Positions 1 to 5,234 of a stretch of 5,234 nt of DNA are shown here, in pieces. The notes beneath the pieces were generated by a model. It did no database searches. It worked only from the letters and a program-made list of their open reading frames with translations, and had not been told where the DNA came from. Source of the stretch: Candidatus Rokubacteria bacterium RIFCSPLOWO2_02_FULL_72_37 (GTDB taxonomy: Bacteria > Methylomirabilota > Methylomirabilia > Rokubacteriales > CSP1-6); assembly GCA_001790315.1 (NCBI GenBank), contig MGCE01000109.1:1-5234 (forward strand), in the 5' to 3' direction. The translations under genes and the position numbers were made by a program. Positions within the stretch are counted from its first letter, which is position 1; each line of letters begins with the position of its first letter.

Positions 1-915
1 ATGTTCCTCGGCACCGTCTTCCCGCTGCTCTCCGAGGCGATCGCGGGGGTGAAGGTGAGCGTCGGCGCCCCGTACTTCAACGGCGTGATGGCGCCGCTCT
101 TCCTCGTCCTCGTGTTCCTGATGGGCGTCGGCCCGCTCGTCGCGTGGCGGCGCGGCTCGTGGGACAACCTCCGGCGCAACTTCCTCTGGCCGGCCGCCGT
201 CGCGCTGGCCGCGGGCACCGGCCTCGCAGCCTGGGGCCTGCGCGACGCCTATCCACTGCTGGCCCTGACGCTCTGCGTGCTGGTCGCCGCGGGGATCGTC
301 TTCGATACCGCCCGCGCCGTCCGCGCGCGACGGGAGATCGCGGGCGAGCCCTCCTGGCGCGCGCTCGCGACCATCACGCGGCGGAACCAGCGCCGGTACG
401 GCGGGTACGTCGTGCACCTCGGCGTCGTCCTCATCGTCATCGGGCTCACCGTGTCCATGAGCTACAGCGTCGAGACGGAAGCGACACTCGACCCCGGCGA
501 GTCCCTCGAGCTCGGACGGTACCGCCTGACCTTCGAGGGCCTCCGAGCGTCGGAGCAGCCGACACACCTCCGCGTGGAGGGCGTCTTCCGGGCGTCCAGG
601 GCCGGCGTCGAGCTCGGGCTGCTCACTCCCGCGCTCAAGTACTACCCGACCCAGCAGTCGCCGATCGGGCGGGCCGAGATGCGCGTCAGCCTGGCCGAGG
701 ACGTGTACGTGATCCTCTCGGGGTTCAGCGACGTCGGCCGGCGGCAGGCGACGCTCAAGCTCCTGGTCCGCCCGATGGTCGCCTGGATCTGGCTCGGCGG
801 ACTCGTGCTGTCCCTCGGCACGCTCGTCACGGTCTGGCCGCTCCGCGTCGCGGCGCCCTCCCGTGCCGGCGCCGCCGAGGTGACGCGCAGCCCCCTCGAG
901 CCCGTGAGGGACTGA
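1..915 (+). CDS. ccmF: Cytochrome c-type biogenesis protein CcmF, C-terminal part (5' end outside window)
   Basis: CcmF is the membrane heme lyase subunit of System I cytochrome c maturation; it attaches heme delivered by CcmE to CxxCH motifs of apocytochromes on the periplasmic side. The visible 304 residues match the family's C-terminal half: an LGTVFPLL segment followed by VSVGAPYFN, hydrophobic segments near residues 28-48, 61-80, 84-105 and 133-153, a periplasmic stretch at about 155-255, and a last membrane segment at about 258-282 (WIWLGGLVLSLGTLV). His139 in GGYVVHLG probably is one of the conserved heme-handling histidines. Family members are usually about 600-650 residues, so the ATG at base 1 is an internal methionine and the gene begins upstream. 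The TGA stop is one base before the ccmH start, which indicates a tightly coupled operon. Family assignment is secure; the histidine role is inferred. Confidence 0.93.
   Translation: MFLGTVFPLLSEAIAGVKVSVGAPYFNGVMAPLFLVLVFLMGVGPLVAWRRGSWDNLRRNFLWPAAVALAAGTGLAAWGLRDAYPLLALTLCVLVAAGIVFDTARAVRARREIAGEPSWRALATITRRNQRRYGGYVVHLGVVLIVIGLTVSMSYSVETEATLDPGESLELGRYRLTFEGLRASEQPTHLRVEGVFRASRAGVELGLLTPALKYYPTQQSPIGRAEMRVSLAEDVYVILSGFSDVGRRQATLKLLVRPMVAWIWLGGLVLSLGTLVTVWPLRVAAPSRAGAAEVTRSPLEPVRD
906..909 (+). promoter_or_regulatory. Ribosome binding site supporting the GTG start of ccmH
   Basis: GAGG lies seven bases before the GTG at 917, inside the last codons of ccmF. It supports GTG as the start: the codon is followed at once by a signal-peptide-like sequence (MRKPRARLILLLALAALAL), and no ATG start is nearby in frame. 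Placement in the upstream gene's end is typical of translational coupling. Confidence 0.6.
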
Positions 916-916
916 C

Positions 917-2545
917 GTGCGGAAGCCACGCGCCCGGCTGATCCTCCTGCTGGCGTTGGCGGCGCTGGCCCTGGGCCGGCCTGGCGGCGTCCCATGGGCG
1001 GAGCCCGCGCTGGACGATCGGGTGCGGGAGATCGCCTCGGGGCTCCGCTGCCCTGTCTGCCAGAACCTGTCGGTCGGGGACTCGCCGTCCCAGTTGGCGC
1101 AGCAGATGCGCGCGGTGATCCGCGCGCGGTTGGTCGCGGGAGACTCGCGCGAGCAGATCGAGGCGTACTTCGTCTCCAAGTACGGCGAGTGGATCCTGCT
1201 CTCGCCCCGCCGCCGCGGCCTGAACCTGCTGCTCTGGGTGGGCCCGCTCGCCGCCGCCGCGCTGGGTCTGTTCCTGGCGGCCCATTACGTGCGGCGGTGG
1301 ACCCGCCGCCCCGCCGGCACGGTGCGGCGCGCCCCGGAGCCCGCGCTGCTCGAGCGCGTGCGCGCCGAGCTGGCGGACGAGACCGCGCCTCGGTCGCCCG
1401 AGCTCCTGCGGGACGCTTCGCCCGCCCAGCGCGAGATCCTCCGGCTCTACGAGGCCCTCCGGGAGCTGGCGTTCGACCACCGCGCGGGCAAGCTCTCGGC
1501 CGAGGATTACGAGGCGATGCGGGCCGAGTACGAGGCGCGAGCGGCGGCCGCACTTCTCGAGCGCGACACGGAGATCCAGCGTGCCCGGGCCGGCGCTGCC
1601 GCAAGCCGTCCGGAGAGCCGCGCCGCGAGACGGCGGCCACGCCGGGGCATCGTCCGCTGGAAGCCGGCGCGCGCGGTAATCGCTGCCGTGCTCGTGCTCG
1701 TGTTCGGCGTGGCGGTCGGGTTCTCCCTGACCCAGGGGATCCGGGCCCGGGGAAGTGCGATGGACAGCATCACCGGGGACTTCCTCACCGGGACCGGTCC
1801 GGGCGGCGTCTCGACGACCGTCTCCCTCAGCCGGAACACGATCGAGCGGAACCTTGCCGAAGGGCGGGCCGCGTTCGAGCGCGGAGACTTCCGCGCGGCG
1901 ATCGGACATTTCAAGAGCGTGCTCGACGTCGAGGCGAACGACCCCGCCGCCCTCAGCTATCTCGGGACGATCCTCGCCCGGGGCGGCCACGCGGAGGCCG
2001 GCCTCGAGGCCATCGACCGCGCGCTCCGCGCCGCGCCGGAGCACCCGCTCGCGCTCTGGATGAAGGGCCTCGTCCTCGCCGAGGCGAAGGAAGACCACGC
2101 AGGCGCGATCCAGGTATGGGAGGCGCTGCTGCGCCAACCGCTCGCGCCGTCCGACGCGGACGCCGTCGCCCGGTTGGTCACCGAGGCTCGCGGGAAACTG
2201 GCCGCCCCGCCTGGCCGGATCTCGGGGACGGTGAGCCTGGCGCAGGCCGTCCGTGGCGACACACCCTTCGCCGGCACGCTCTTCGTGATCGCTCGGCGCG
2301 GCGCGGGCGCACCGGTCGCCGTCAAGAGGATCGTCGAGCCGACGTTCCCCGTGCGCTTCGTGCTGGGTCCCGAGGACGTCATGCGGCAAGGCGCCAGGTT
2401 CGCCGGCGACCTCACGCTCATCGCCCGGCTCAAGCGCGACGGACGGGCGGGCCCGGCGGTGCCCGGTGACCTCGAAGGCGCGGCGCCGGGGCCCGTGGCG
2501 GTGGGCACGACGAACGCGCGCATCGCGCTCGAGCTCGTGCGGTGA
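917..2545 (+). CDS. ccmH: CcmH-CcmI (CycL-CycH) fusion protein of cytochrome c maturation
   Basis: This 542-residue protein joins two System I parts. Residues 1-28 are a basic-hydrophobic signal sequence. Residues 30-125 are the CcmH domain, with the redox motif LRCPVCQNLSV (Cys45, Cys48), which handles the cysteines of the apocytochrome heme site, and a membrane segment at about 102-125. Residues about 130-235 form a charged helical region containing ELAFDHRAGKLSAEDY, typical of the CcmI N-terminus. A second membrane segment lies at about 253-275, followed by TPR-like helices at about 309-418 that in CcmI/CycH bind the apocytochrome C-terminus. A beta-rich C-terminal domain starting ISGTVSLAQ (about 435-542) matches the periplasmic CcmI tail. 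E. coli CcmH is also a CcmH-TPR fusion but is much shorter, about 350 residues; here the full CcmI tail is kept. The GTG start is one base after the ccmF stop. Domain identities are confident; boundaries are approximate. Confidence 0.9.
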   Translation: MRKPRARLILLLALAALALGRPGGVPWAEPALDDRVREIASGLRCPVCQNLSVGDSPSQLAQQMRAVIRARLVAGDSREQIEAYFVSKYGEWILLSPRRRGLNLLLWVGPLAAAALGLFLAAHYVRRWTRRPAGTVRRAPEPALLERVRAELADETAPRSPELLRDASPAQREILRLYEALRELAFDHRAGKLSAEDYEAMRAEYEARAAAALLERDTEIQRARAGAAASRPESRAARRRPRRGIVRWKPARAVIAAVLVLVFGVAVGFSLTQGIRARGSAMDSITGDFLTGTGPGGVSTTVSLSRNTIERNLAEGRAAFERGDFRAAIGHFKSVLDVEANDPAALSYLGTILARGGHAEAGLEAIDRALRAAPEHPLALWMKGLVLAEAKEDHAGAIQVWEALLRQPLAPSDADAVARLVTEARGKLAAPPGRISGTVSLAQAVRGDTPFAGTLFVIARRGAGAPVAVKRIVEPTFPVRFVLGPEDVMRQGARFAGDLTLIARLKRDGRAGPAVPGDLEGAAPGPVAVGTTNARIALELVR

Positions 2546-2627
2546 GATCTCCTCGCGAACGGGCGAATACTCGTCACCGGGCGACGGCCGGATTCGAGCT
2601 TGGCACCGGTCGTGTTCTGAGAGATAC

Positions 2628-2634
2628 AAGGAGG
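2628..2634 (+). promoter_or_regulatory. Strong ribosome binding site fixing the start of the DUF3105-like gene
   Basis: AAGGAGG stands five bases before the ATG at 2640. The reading frame is open further upstream to 2466, overlapping the end of ccmH, but this near-perfect Shine-Dalgarno sequence and the loss of sensible protein sequence upstream decide for the ATG at 2640. Confidence 0.8.
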
Positions 2635-2639
2635 ATCGG

Positions 2640-3173
2640 ATGACCGACGCACAGGATACCGTCCACGATCGGGCGTCTCGCAAGGAGCGCCGCCGGCTCG
2701 GGGCGCAGCAGAAGGAGGCGGAGCAGCGTCGCCGCACCCGGATCAGGCGGTTTCGCAAGAGTCTCCGCTGGGGGCTCCTCGGCCTGATCGCCGCCACCGG
2801 TCTCGGCTGGCTCGGCTACTCCGTGGCCACCGCCAGGCGGCTGCCGCCCACGTCCATGACCGATCACGTCGAGGCTTCGCCGGCCGGTCACATCCTGACC
2901 GAGCCGATGCCCCTGGCGATCCAGAAGCACATGCTGGAGCACGCTGACGGCGGGGGTCCGCCGGGCGTGATCATCAACTACAACTGCACGAAGTTCCGCT
3001 GCCCCGACGGCATGGTCGAGCGGCTCGCCGCGATCGCGCGGGCGTACCCGGCGTTCGTCTATCTGGCGCCCTACCCCGAGATGGACGTCAAGATCGCCGT
3101 GACCCGACTGGGCAAGATCCTGGTCGCCGACGACGTGGACGAAGGCCGGATCCGCGGGTTCATCGAGGACTGA
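2640..3173 (+). CDS. Membrane-anchored DUF3105-like protein with two cysteines
   Basis: The product is 177 residues of unknown function. Residues 1-43 are highly charged (many Arg, Lys, Glu), residues 44-63 are a single membrane segment (WGLLGLIAATGLGWLGYSVA), and the rest should face the periplasm. The outer domain starts with LPPTSMTDH (68-76) and has HMLEHADG (97-104) followed by GVIINYNC (109-116). These resemble the PPTSG and HxLEHG...VxxxYN signatures that I recall for DUF3105 proteins. Cys116 and Cys121 form a C-x4-C pair, not a classical thioredoxin CxxC. The gene lies 94 bases after ccmH and 14 bases before the selenoprotein gene, so cotranscription with the latter is likely. A role as redox partner or metal-binding protein is only suggested by this neighbourhood and by the conserved-looking His/Cys residues. 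Family assignment is from memory of motifs and moderately certain; function is unknown. Confidence 0.7.
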   Translation: MTDAQDTVHDRASRKERRRLGAQQKEAEQRRRTRIRRFRKSLRWGLLGLIAATGLGWLGYSVATARRLPPTSMTDHVEASPAGHILTEPMPLAIQKHMLEHADGGGPPGVIINYNCTKFRCPDGMVERLAAIARAYPAFVYLAPYPEMDVKIAVTRLGKILVADDVDEGRIRGFIED

Positions 3174-3178
3174 GATGC

Positions 3179-3183
3179 GGAGG
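3179..3183 (+). promoter_or_regulatory. Ribosome binding site of the selenoprotein gene
   Basis: GGAGG lies four bases before the ATG at 3188, a slightly short but usable spacing. The ATG at 3175 is out of frame with the thioredoxin reading frame, so 3188 is the preferred start; it begins a normal signal-anchor sequence. Confidence 0.65.
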
Positions 3184-3187
3184 GACC

Positions 3188-3760
3188 ATGACCCCTGACC
3201 ATCGACGTATCGCGCGAGTCGCTGCCCTGCTGGTCCTGGCGCTGATCGTGATCGCCCCCGCGGCGACGCGCGCGGCGTCGGAGGGGGCCGAGGAGCTACG
3301 CCGGCTCCTGGGAGCGCTCGCGCTCGACGTGCCGGCACGTCCCGCGGCCGCTCCGGGGTTCTCGCTGCCCGCCCTGGACGGCACGCCGATCCGGCTCGCC
3401 GATCTCCGGGGCCGCGTGGTCATGCTCTACTTCTGGACGACGTGGTGACCGCACTGCACGAGGGAGTTGCCCTCGATGAACGCGCTGCACGAGGAGTTCG
3501 AGCATCGCGGTCTGACCGTGCTGCTGGTCAACATGCGCGAGGACCCCGAACTGGTCCGGCGCACCGTGAAGGGCCGCGGCTACACGGCGCGCGTGGTCCT
3601 GGACACCGGCGGCGAGGTGTCGGCGCGCTACCGTGTCACCGGAACGCCGACGGTGTTCCTGATCGACCGGCGCCTCGAGCTCGTGGGCCGGGCGATCGGG
3701 CGCCGCGACTGGGCGGGCGAGGACGGGCGGCGGCTCCTCGCGGCGTTGCTCGGACCGTAG
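3188..3760 (+). CDS. TlpA/ResA-like thioredoxin-fold selenoprotein (in-frame TGA at 3446-3448 read as selenocysteine)
   Basis: With the TGA translated, the product is 190 residues. Residues 8-30 are a hydrophobic signal or anchor (VAALLVLALIVIAPAATRA), so the rest acts outside the cytoplasmic membrane. APGFSLPALDGTPIRLADLRG (about 55-75; read as the usual TlpA/AhpC-type entry) leads to VVMLYFWTTW, then codon 87 (TGA), Pro88, His89 and Cys90, then TRELPSMN. The family has WCxxC here, so Sec87 replaces the attacking cysteine. Downstream are LTVLLVNM, the cis-proline loop VTGTPTVFLID (Pro154) and a C-terminal helix ending LLAALLGP: a complete fold. The frame is the same on both sides of the TGA and the final stop is TAG. 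Such proteins reduce periplasmic disulfides; in a ccm cluster without visible ccmG, reducing apocytochrome or CcmH cysteines is a fair inference. A nonsense mutation is the alternative, disfavoured by the exact Cys position, the intact downstream fold and the hairpin at 3459-3475. Confidence 0.88.
3459..3475 (+). promoter_or_regulatory. Predicted bacterial SECIS hairpin for the UGA at 3446-3448
   Basis: CGAGGG (3459-3464) pairs perfectly with CCCUCG (3470-3475), closing a five-base loop AGUUG (3465-3469). Sixteen bases separate the UGA from the loop, close to the spacing in E. coli fdhF mRNA, and a G is in the second loop position, as usual for bacterial SECIS loops that bind SelB. The stem has no bulged U like that of fdhF. 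A weak lower stem, CGC (3450-3452) with GCG (3482-3484), is possible. The hairpin lies inside the coding sequence, as is normal in bacteria, and codes CTRELPSMN at the same time. The structure is seen in the sequence; SelB binding is inferred. Confidence 0.75.
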
Positions 3761-3800
3761 GCGGCGAACCCGGGTCCTCAGACGCGGCTCCTCGGCATGG

Positions 3801-3931
3801 TCATCCCAGCAGTGCCTCCAGACGCTTCGCCACGGCCTTCTCATCACGGGTGATGTCGCGCTCCGCATAGGCGATGCTGCGGTCGTGCCGACGCGCTGCG
3901 CCAGCTCGCCGATCTTCAGCCCGCCGTCCAC
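3801..3931 (-). pseudogene. Remnant: MerR-family regulator start joined to a probable glutaredoxin fragment
   Basis: A GTG at 3931, preceded by GGAGGG (3941-3936), opens a frame reading VDGGLKIGELAQRVGTT (3931-3881). This matches the start of the DNA-binding domain of MerR-family regulators (KIGELAxRxGV). The expected TIRYYE helix and the remaining 110 or so residues do not follow in this frame. From about 3881 another frame reads RSIAYAERDITRDEKAV and continues to KRLEALLG and a TGA at 3803-3801. IAYxExDIxRDEKA resembles the second strand and helix of small glutaredoxins; alternatively RSIAYAER is a degraded TIRYYER after a 4-base deletion. Either way no complete protein is encoded. The GTG frame stays open to 3296, but that part is only antisense to the selenoprotein gene. 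The remnant follows a MerR-type promoter and lies just downstream of the metal ATPase gene, so it is probably a decayed metal regulator with a neighbouring thiol gene. An assembly deletion is not excluded. Confidence 0.6.
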
Positions 3932-3952
3932 GTCGCCCTCCCCTGCCGCTCG

Positions 3953-3984
3953 AGCCTAAACCTTTCCCCTTGGGGGAAGGTCAA
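3953..3984 (-). promoter_or_regulatory. MerR-type (CueR-like) operator/promoter
   Basis: On the - strand, TTGACC (3984-3979) is a -35 box. It is followed after 19 or 20 bases by TTAGGC or TAGGCT (3959-3953), a weak -10 box. Between and overlapping lies an imperfect dyad (3981-3960): + strand arms ACCTTTCCCC and GGGGGAAGGT around central TT, ten pairs with one G-T mismatch. Overlong 19-20 base spacers with an ACCTTCC...GGAAGGT dyad are the hallmark of promoters controlled by CueR/ZntR-type MerR activators; E. coli copA has TTGACCTTCCCC at the same place. The promoter points at the broken merR start at 3931, 22 bases beyond the -10, and begins 16 bases after the ATPase stop. Confidence 0.75.
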
Positions 3985-3999
3985 GTCATGGGCTTCGCT

Positions 4000-5234
4000 T
4001 CAGCCGCGCAAGAGCCGCGACGAGTTCAGCATGACGGCCACGTCCGGCAGCGACTGCGCCGCGGCCGCGGCGATGGGCGGCAGCCAGCCGGTCGCCGCCA
4101 GCGCCATGCCGACGAGGTTGTAGCCCGCCGTGAACCAGAGGTTCTGCTTGATCGTCCGGAACGCGCGCCGGCCGATCCGGATCGCCTCGGGGACCTGGCA
4201 CCAGTCGTCCCGCATCAGCGCAACGTGCGCGGCCTCGATGGCGGCGTCGGTCCCGGCCACGCCCATCGCGATCCCGACGTCCGCCTGCGCGAGCGCCGGG
4301 GCGTCGTTGATCCCGTCGCCGACCATCGCGACGACCCGGCCCTCACGCTGCAGCCGCTCGACCACGCGGATCTTCTGCTCGGGCAGGACCTCGGCCTCGA
4401 AGTCGACCCCGAGCCGGTGGGCCACGGCGGCCGCGACCTCGCGCCGGTCGCCGGTGAGCAGCAGGAGCCGGCGGACGCCGAGCGCCCGCAACGCCGCGAT
4501 GGCGGATTCGACTTCCGGCCGGATCGTGTCAGCCAGCGCGACGAGCCCGGTGATCCGCCCGGCGCGGGCGACGAGAACGACCGATCGCCCTTGCTCCGCC
4601 AGTCTGCGGGCCTGCGCGACGACGGGCTCGGGGACGCCGATGCCGAGGCGCGCCATCAGCCGCTCGGTGCCGCACAGGGCCGAGATGCCGTCCACCGACG
4701 CGGCCACCCCCTCCCCGGGGTACACCTCGAATTCCTTCGGCTCGCGAAGCACGAGGGCCCGCCCTTCCGCGGCACCGACGATCCCGGCCGCGAGCGCGTG
4801 TTCCGAGCGTCGCTCGATCGATGCGGCCAGGGCCAGCAGGCCCGCCTCGCTCTCGCCTTCCAGCGCGAGGACGTCGGTGACCTCGGGCCGCCCGAGCGTG
4901 AGCGTGCCGGTCTTGTCCATGACCACCGTGTCGACCTTCGCGAGCGCTTCGAGGTACCGGCCGCCCTTGATGATGATCCCGCGCCTGGCCGACCGGCCGA
5001 CCGCCGCGAGGACCGTGATCGGCGTCGCCATGGCGATCGCGCACGAACAGGCGACGAGGACGGTCGCCACGGCGGCGGTCGCGCGGCCACCGACCAGGTA
5101 GGTGCCGAGGGCGACGGCGACGACCACTGGGATGTAGTACGCGGTGAAGCGGTCCGCGAAGCGCTGGACCGGCGCCTTGGAAGCCTCGGCCTCCTCGACC
5201 AGCCGGATGATCTGCCCGAAGGTGGTGTCCCGCC
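4000..5234 (-). CDS. Heavy-metal P1B-type ATPase, C-terminal part, with a CSC membrane motif (5' end outside window)
   Basis: The visible 411 codons (counted from 5232) are the C-terminal half of a metal-exporting P-type ATPase of the inner membrane. In order: the end of the actuator domain (DTTFGQIIRLVEEAEASKAP), two membrane segments, the metal-site motif ACSCAIAMATP (Cys62-Ser63-Cys64), the phosphorylation motif DKTGTLT (Asp106), the nucleotide-binding domain with SEHALA (His145) and PGEGV, TGD (260-262), GDGINDAPAL (305-314), and two final membrane segments with YN and LPDVAVMLNSSRLLRG. All catalytic residues of the phosphorylation domain are intact, so the pump looks functional. Two departures stand out: the family CPC (or SPC, TPC, CPH) has lost its proline, and the SEHP motif of the nucleotide domain reads SEHA. 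The metal cannot be named from this part. A valine GTG at 5127 is internal, since the frame continues upstream without a stop. The N-terminal metal-binding domains, if any, lie outside. The nearby CueR-like operator hints at copper or a similar soft metal. Confidence 0.92.
   Translation of the reverse strand, partial: RDTTFGQIIRLVEEAEASKAPVQRFADRFTAYYIPVVVAVALGTYLVGGRATAAVATVLVACSCAIAMATPITVLAAVGRSARRGIIIKGGRYLEALAKVDTVVMDKTGTLTLGRPEVTDVLALEGESEAGLLALAASIERRSEHALAAGIVGAAEGRALVLREPKEFEVYPGEGVAASVDGISALCGTERLMARLGIGVPEPVVAQARRLAEQGRSVVLVARAGRITGLVALADTIRPEVESAIAALRALGVRRLLLLTGDRREVAAAVAHRLGVDFEAEVLPEQKIRVVERLQREGRVVAMVGDGINDAPALAQADVGIAMGVAGTDAAIEAAHVALMRDDWCQVPEAIRIGRRAFRTIKQNLWFTAGYNLVGMALAATGWLPPIAAAAAQSLPDVAVMLNSSRLLRG

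Noticed and set aside
2600..2628. Promoter TTGGCA - 17 bases - GATACA before the DUF3105-like gene
   Set aside because: The -10 match is weak and transcription would start in or after the ribosome binding site at 2628-2634, leaving almost no leader.
2466..2639. Extended N-terminus of the DUF3105-like protein, overlapping the end of ccmH
   Set aside because: The extra residues look like ccmH shadow sequence, and a strong ribosome binding site marks the ATG at 2640.
827..2797. Long - strand open frame of 656 codons opposite ccmH
   Set aside because: It is a high-GC shadow: low-complexity Arg/Ala/Pro-rich translation with no recognisable family, antisense to well-recognised genes.
3446..3448. 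TGA as an ordinary nonsense mutation making the thioredoxin gene a pseudogene
   Set aside because: It falls exactly on the active-site cysteine codon, no other damage is seen in 190 codons, and a well-placed hairpin follows.
3446..3448. TGA read as tryptophan or glycine (alternative genetic code)
   Set aside because: ccmF, ccmH, the DUF3105-like gene and the ATPase all end properly at TGA, and Trp or Gly here would destroy the active site.
3454..3494. Direct repeat CTGCACGAGG (3454-3463 and 3485-3494) around the SECIS hairpin
   Set aside because: Ten bases in GC-rich coding sequence can recur by chance (the copies are in different frames), and the hairpin explains the first copy better.
3467..3760. 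Separate gene starting after the TGA (TTG at 3467 or ATG at 3476)
   Set aside because: It would lack the first strand and the active site of the fold; TTG 3467 lies within the hairpin loop region and has no proper ribosome binding site. It is the second part of the selenoprotein.
3442..3870. + strand open frame of 142 codons over the end of the selenoprotein gene
   Set aside because: It is out of frame with the thioredoxin fold, Arg/Gly/Ala-rich, and runs into the - strand merR remnant.
3960..3981. The inverted repeat as a rho-independent terminator for the convergent genes
   Set aside because: There is no T-run on either side, the loop is too tight, and the dyad fits a MerR operator with a -35 box and 19-20 base spacer.

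Overview
The window is very GC-rich DNA with dense gene packing. It carries the end of a System I cytochrome c maturation (ccm) cluster on the + strand, facing a heavy-metal P-type ATPase on the - strand. System I ccm, a CcmH-CcmI fusion and a selenocysteine codon point to a high-GC Gram-negative bacterium. Rokubacteria/Methylomirabilota or a deltaproteobacterial relative would fit, but that placement is a guess from style, not from a phylogenetic marker.

Layout, + strand: the C-terminal part of CcmF (1-915, running in from the left edge). A long CcmH-CcmI fusion follows (917-2545, one base after the ccmF stop). After a 94-base gap comes a small membrane-anchored DUF3105-like protein (2640-3173). 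Fourteen bases later begins a TlpA/ResA-type thioredoxin-fold protein (3188-3760). No ccmG lies between ccmF and ccmH, so this last protein is the only visible candidate for the periplasmic thiol reductant of the cluster.

The main discovery is in that thioredoxin gene. An in-frame TGA (3446-3448) sits exactly where the first cysteine of the CxxC active site belongs (FWTTW-TGA-PHC), and the frame continues unbroken to a TAG at 3758-3760. A perfect 6-bp hairpin with a 5-base loop (AGUUG) starts 10 bases after the TGA, at the position and with the loop G expected of a bacterial SECIS element. The best reading is a selenoprotein with a Sec-x-x-Cys site, not a nonsense mutation.

Between the two convergent gene groups (3761-3999) I see no clear terminator. 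The interval holds a MerR-type operator/promoter on the - strand (3953-3984) with a CueR-like dyad and an overlong spacer. It is followed by a 17-codon start of a MerR regulator that breaks off into what looks like a glutaredoxin fragment. This appears to be a decayed metal-response module.

The - strand from 5234 to 4000 is the C-terminal part of a P1B-type metal ATPase whose membrane metal site reads CSC in place of CPC and whose SEHP motif reads SEHA. Its N-terminus lies beyond the right edge.
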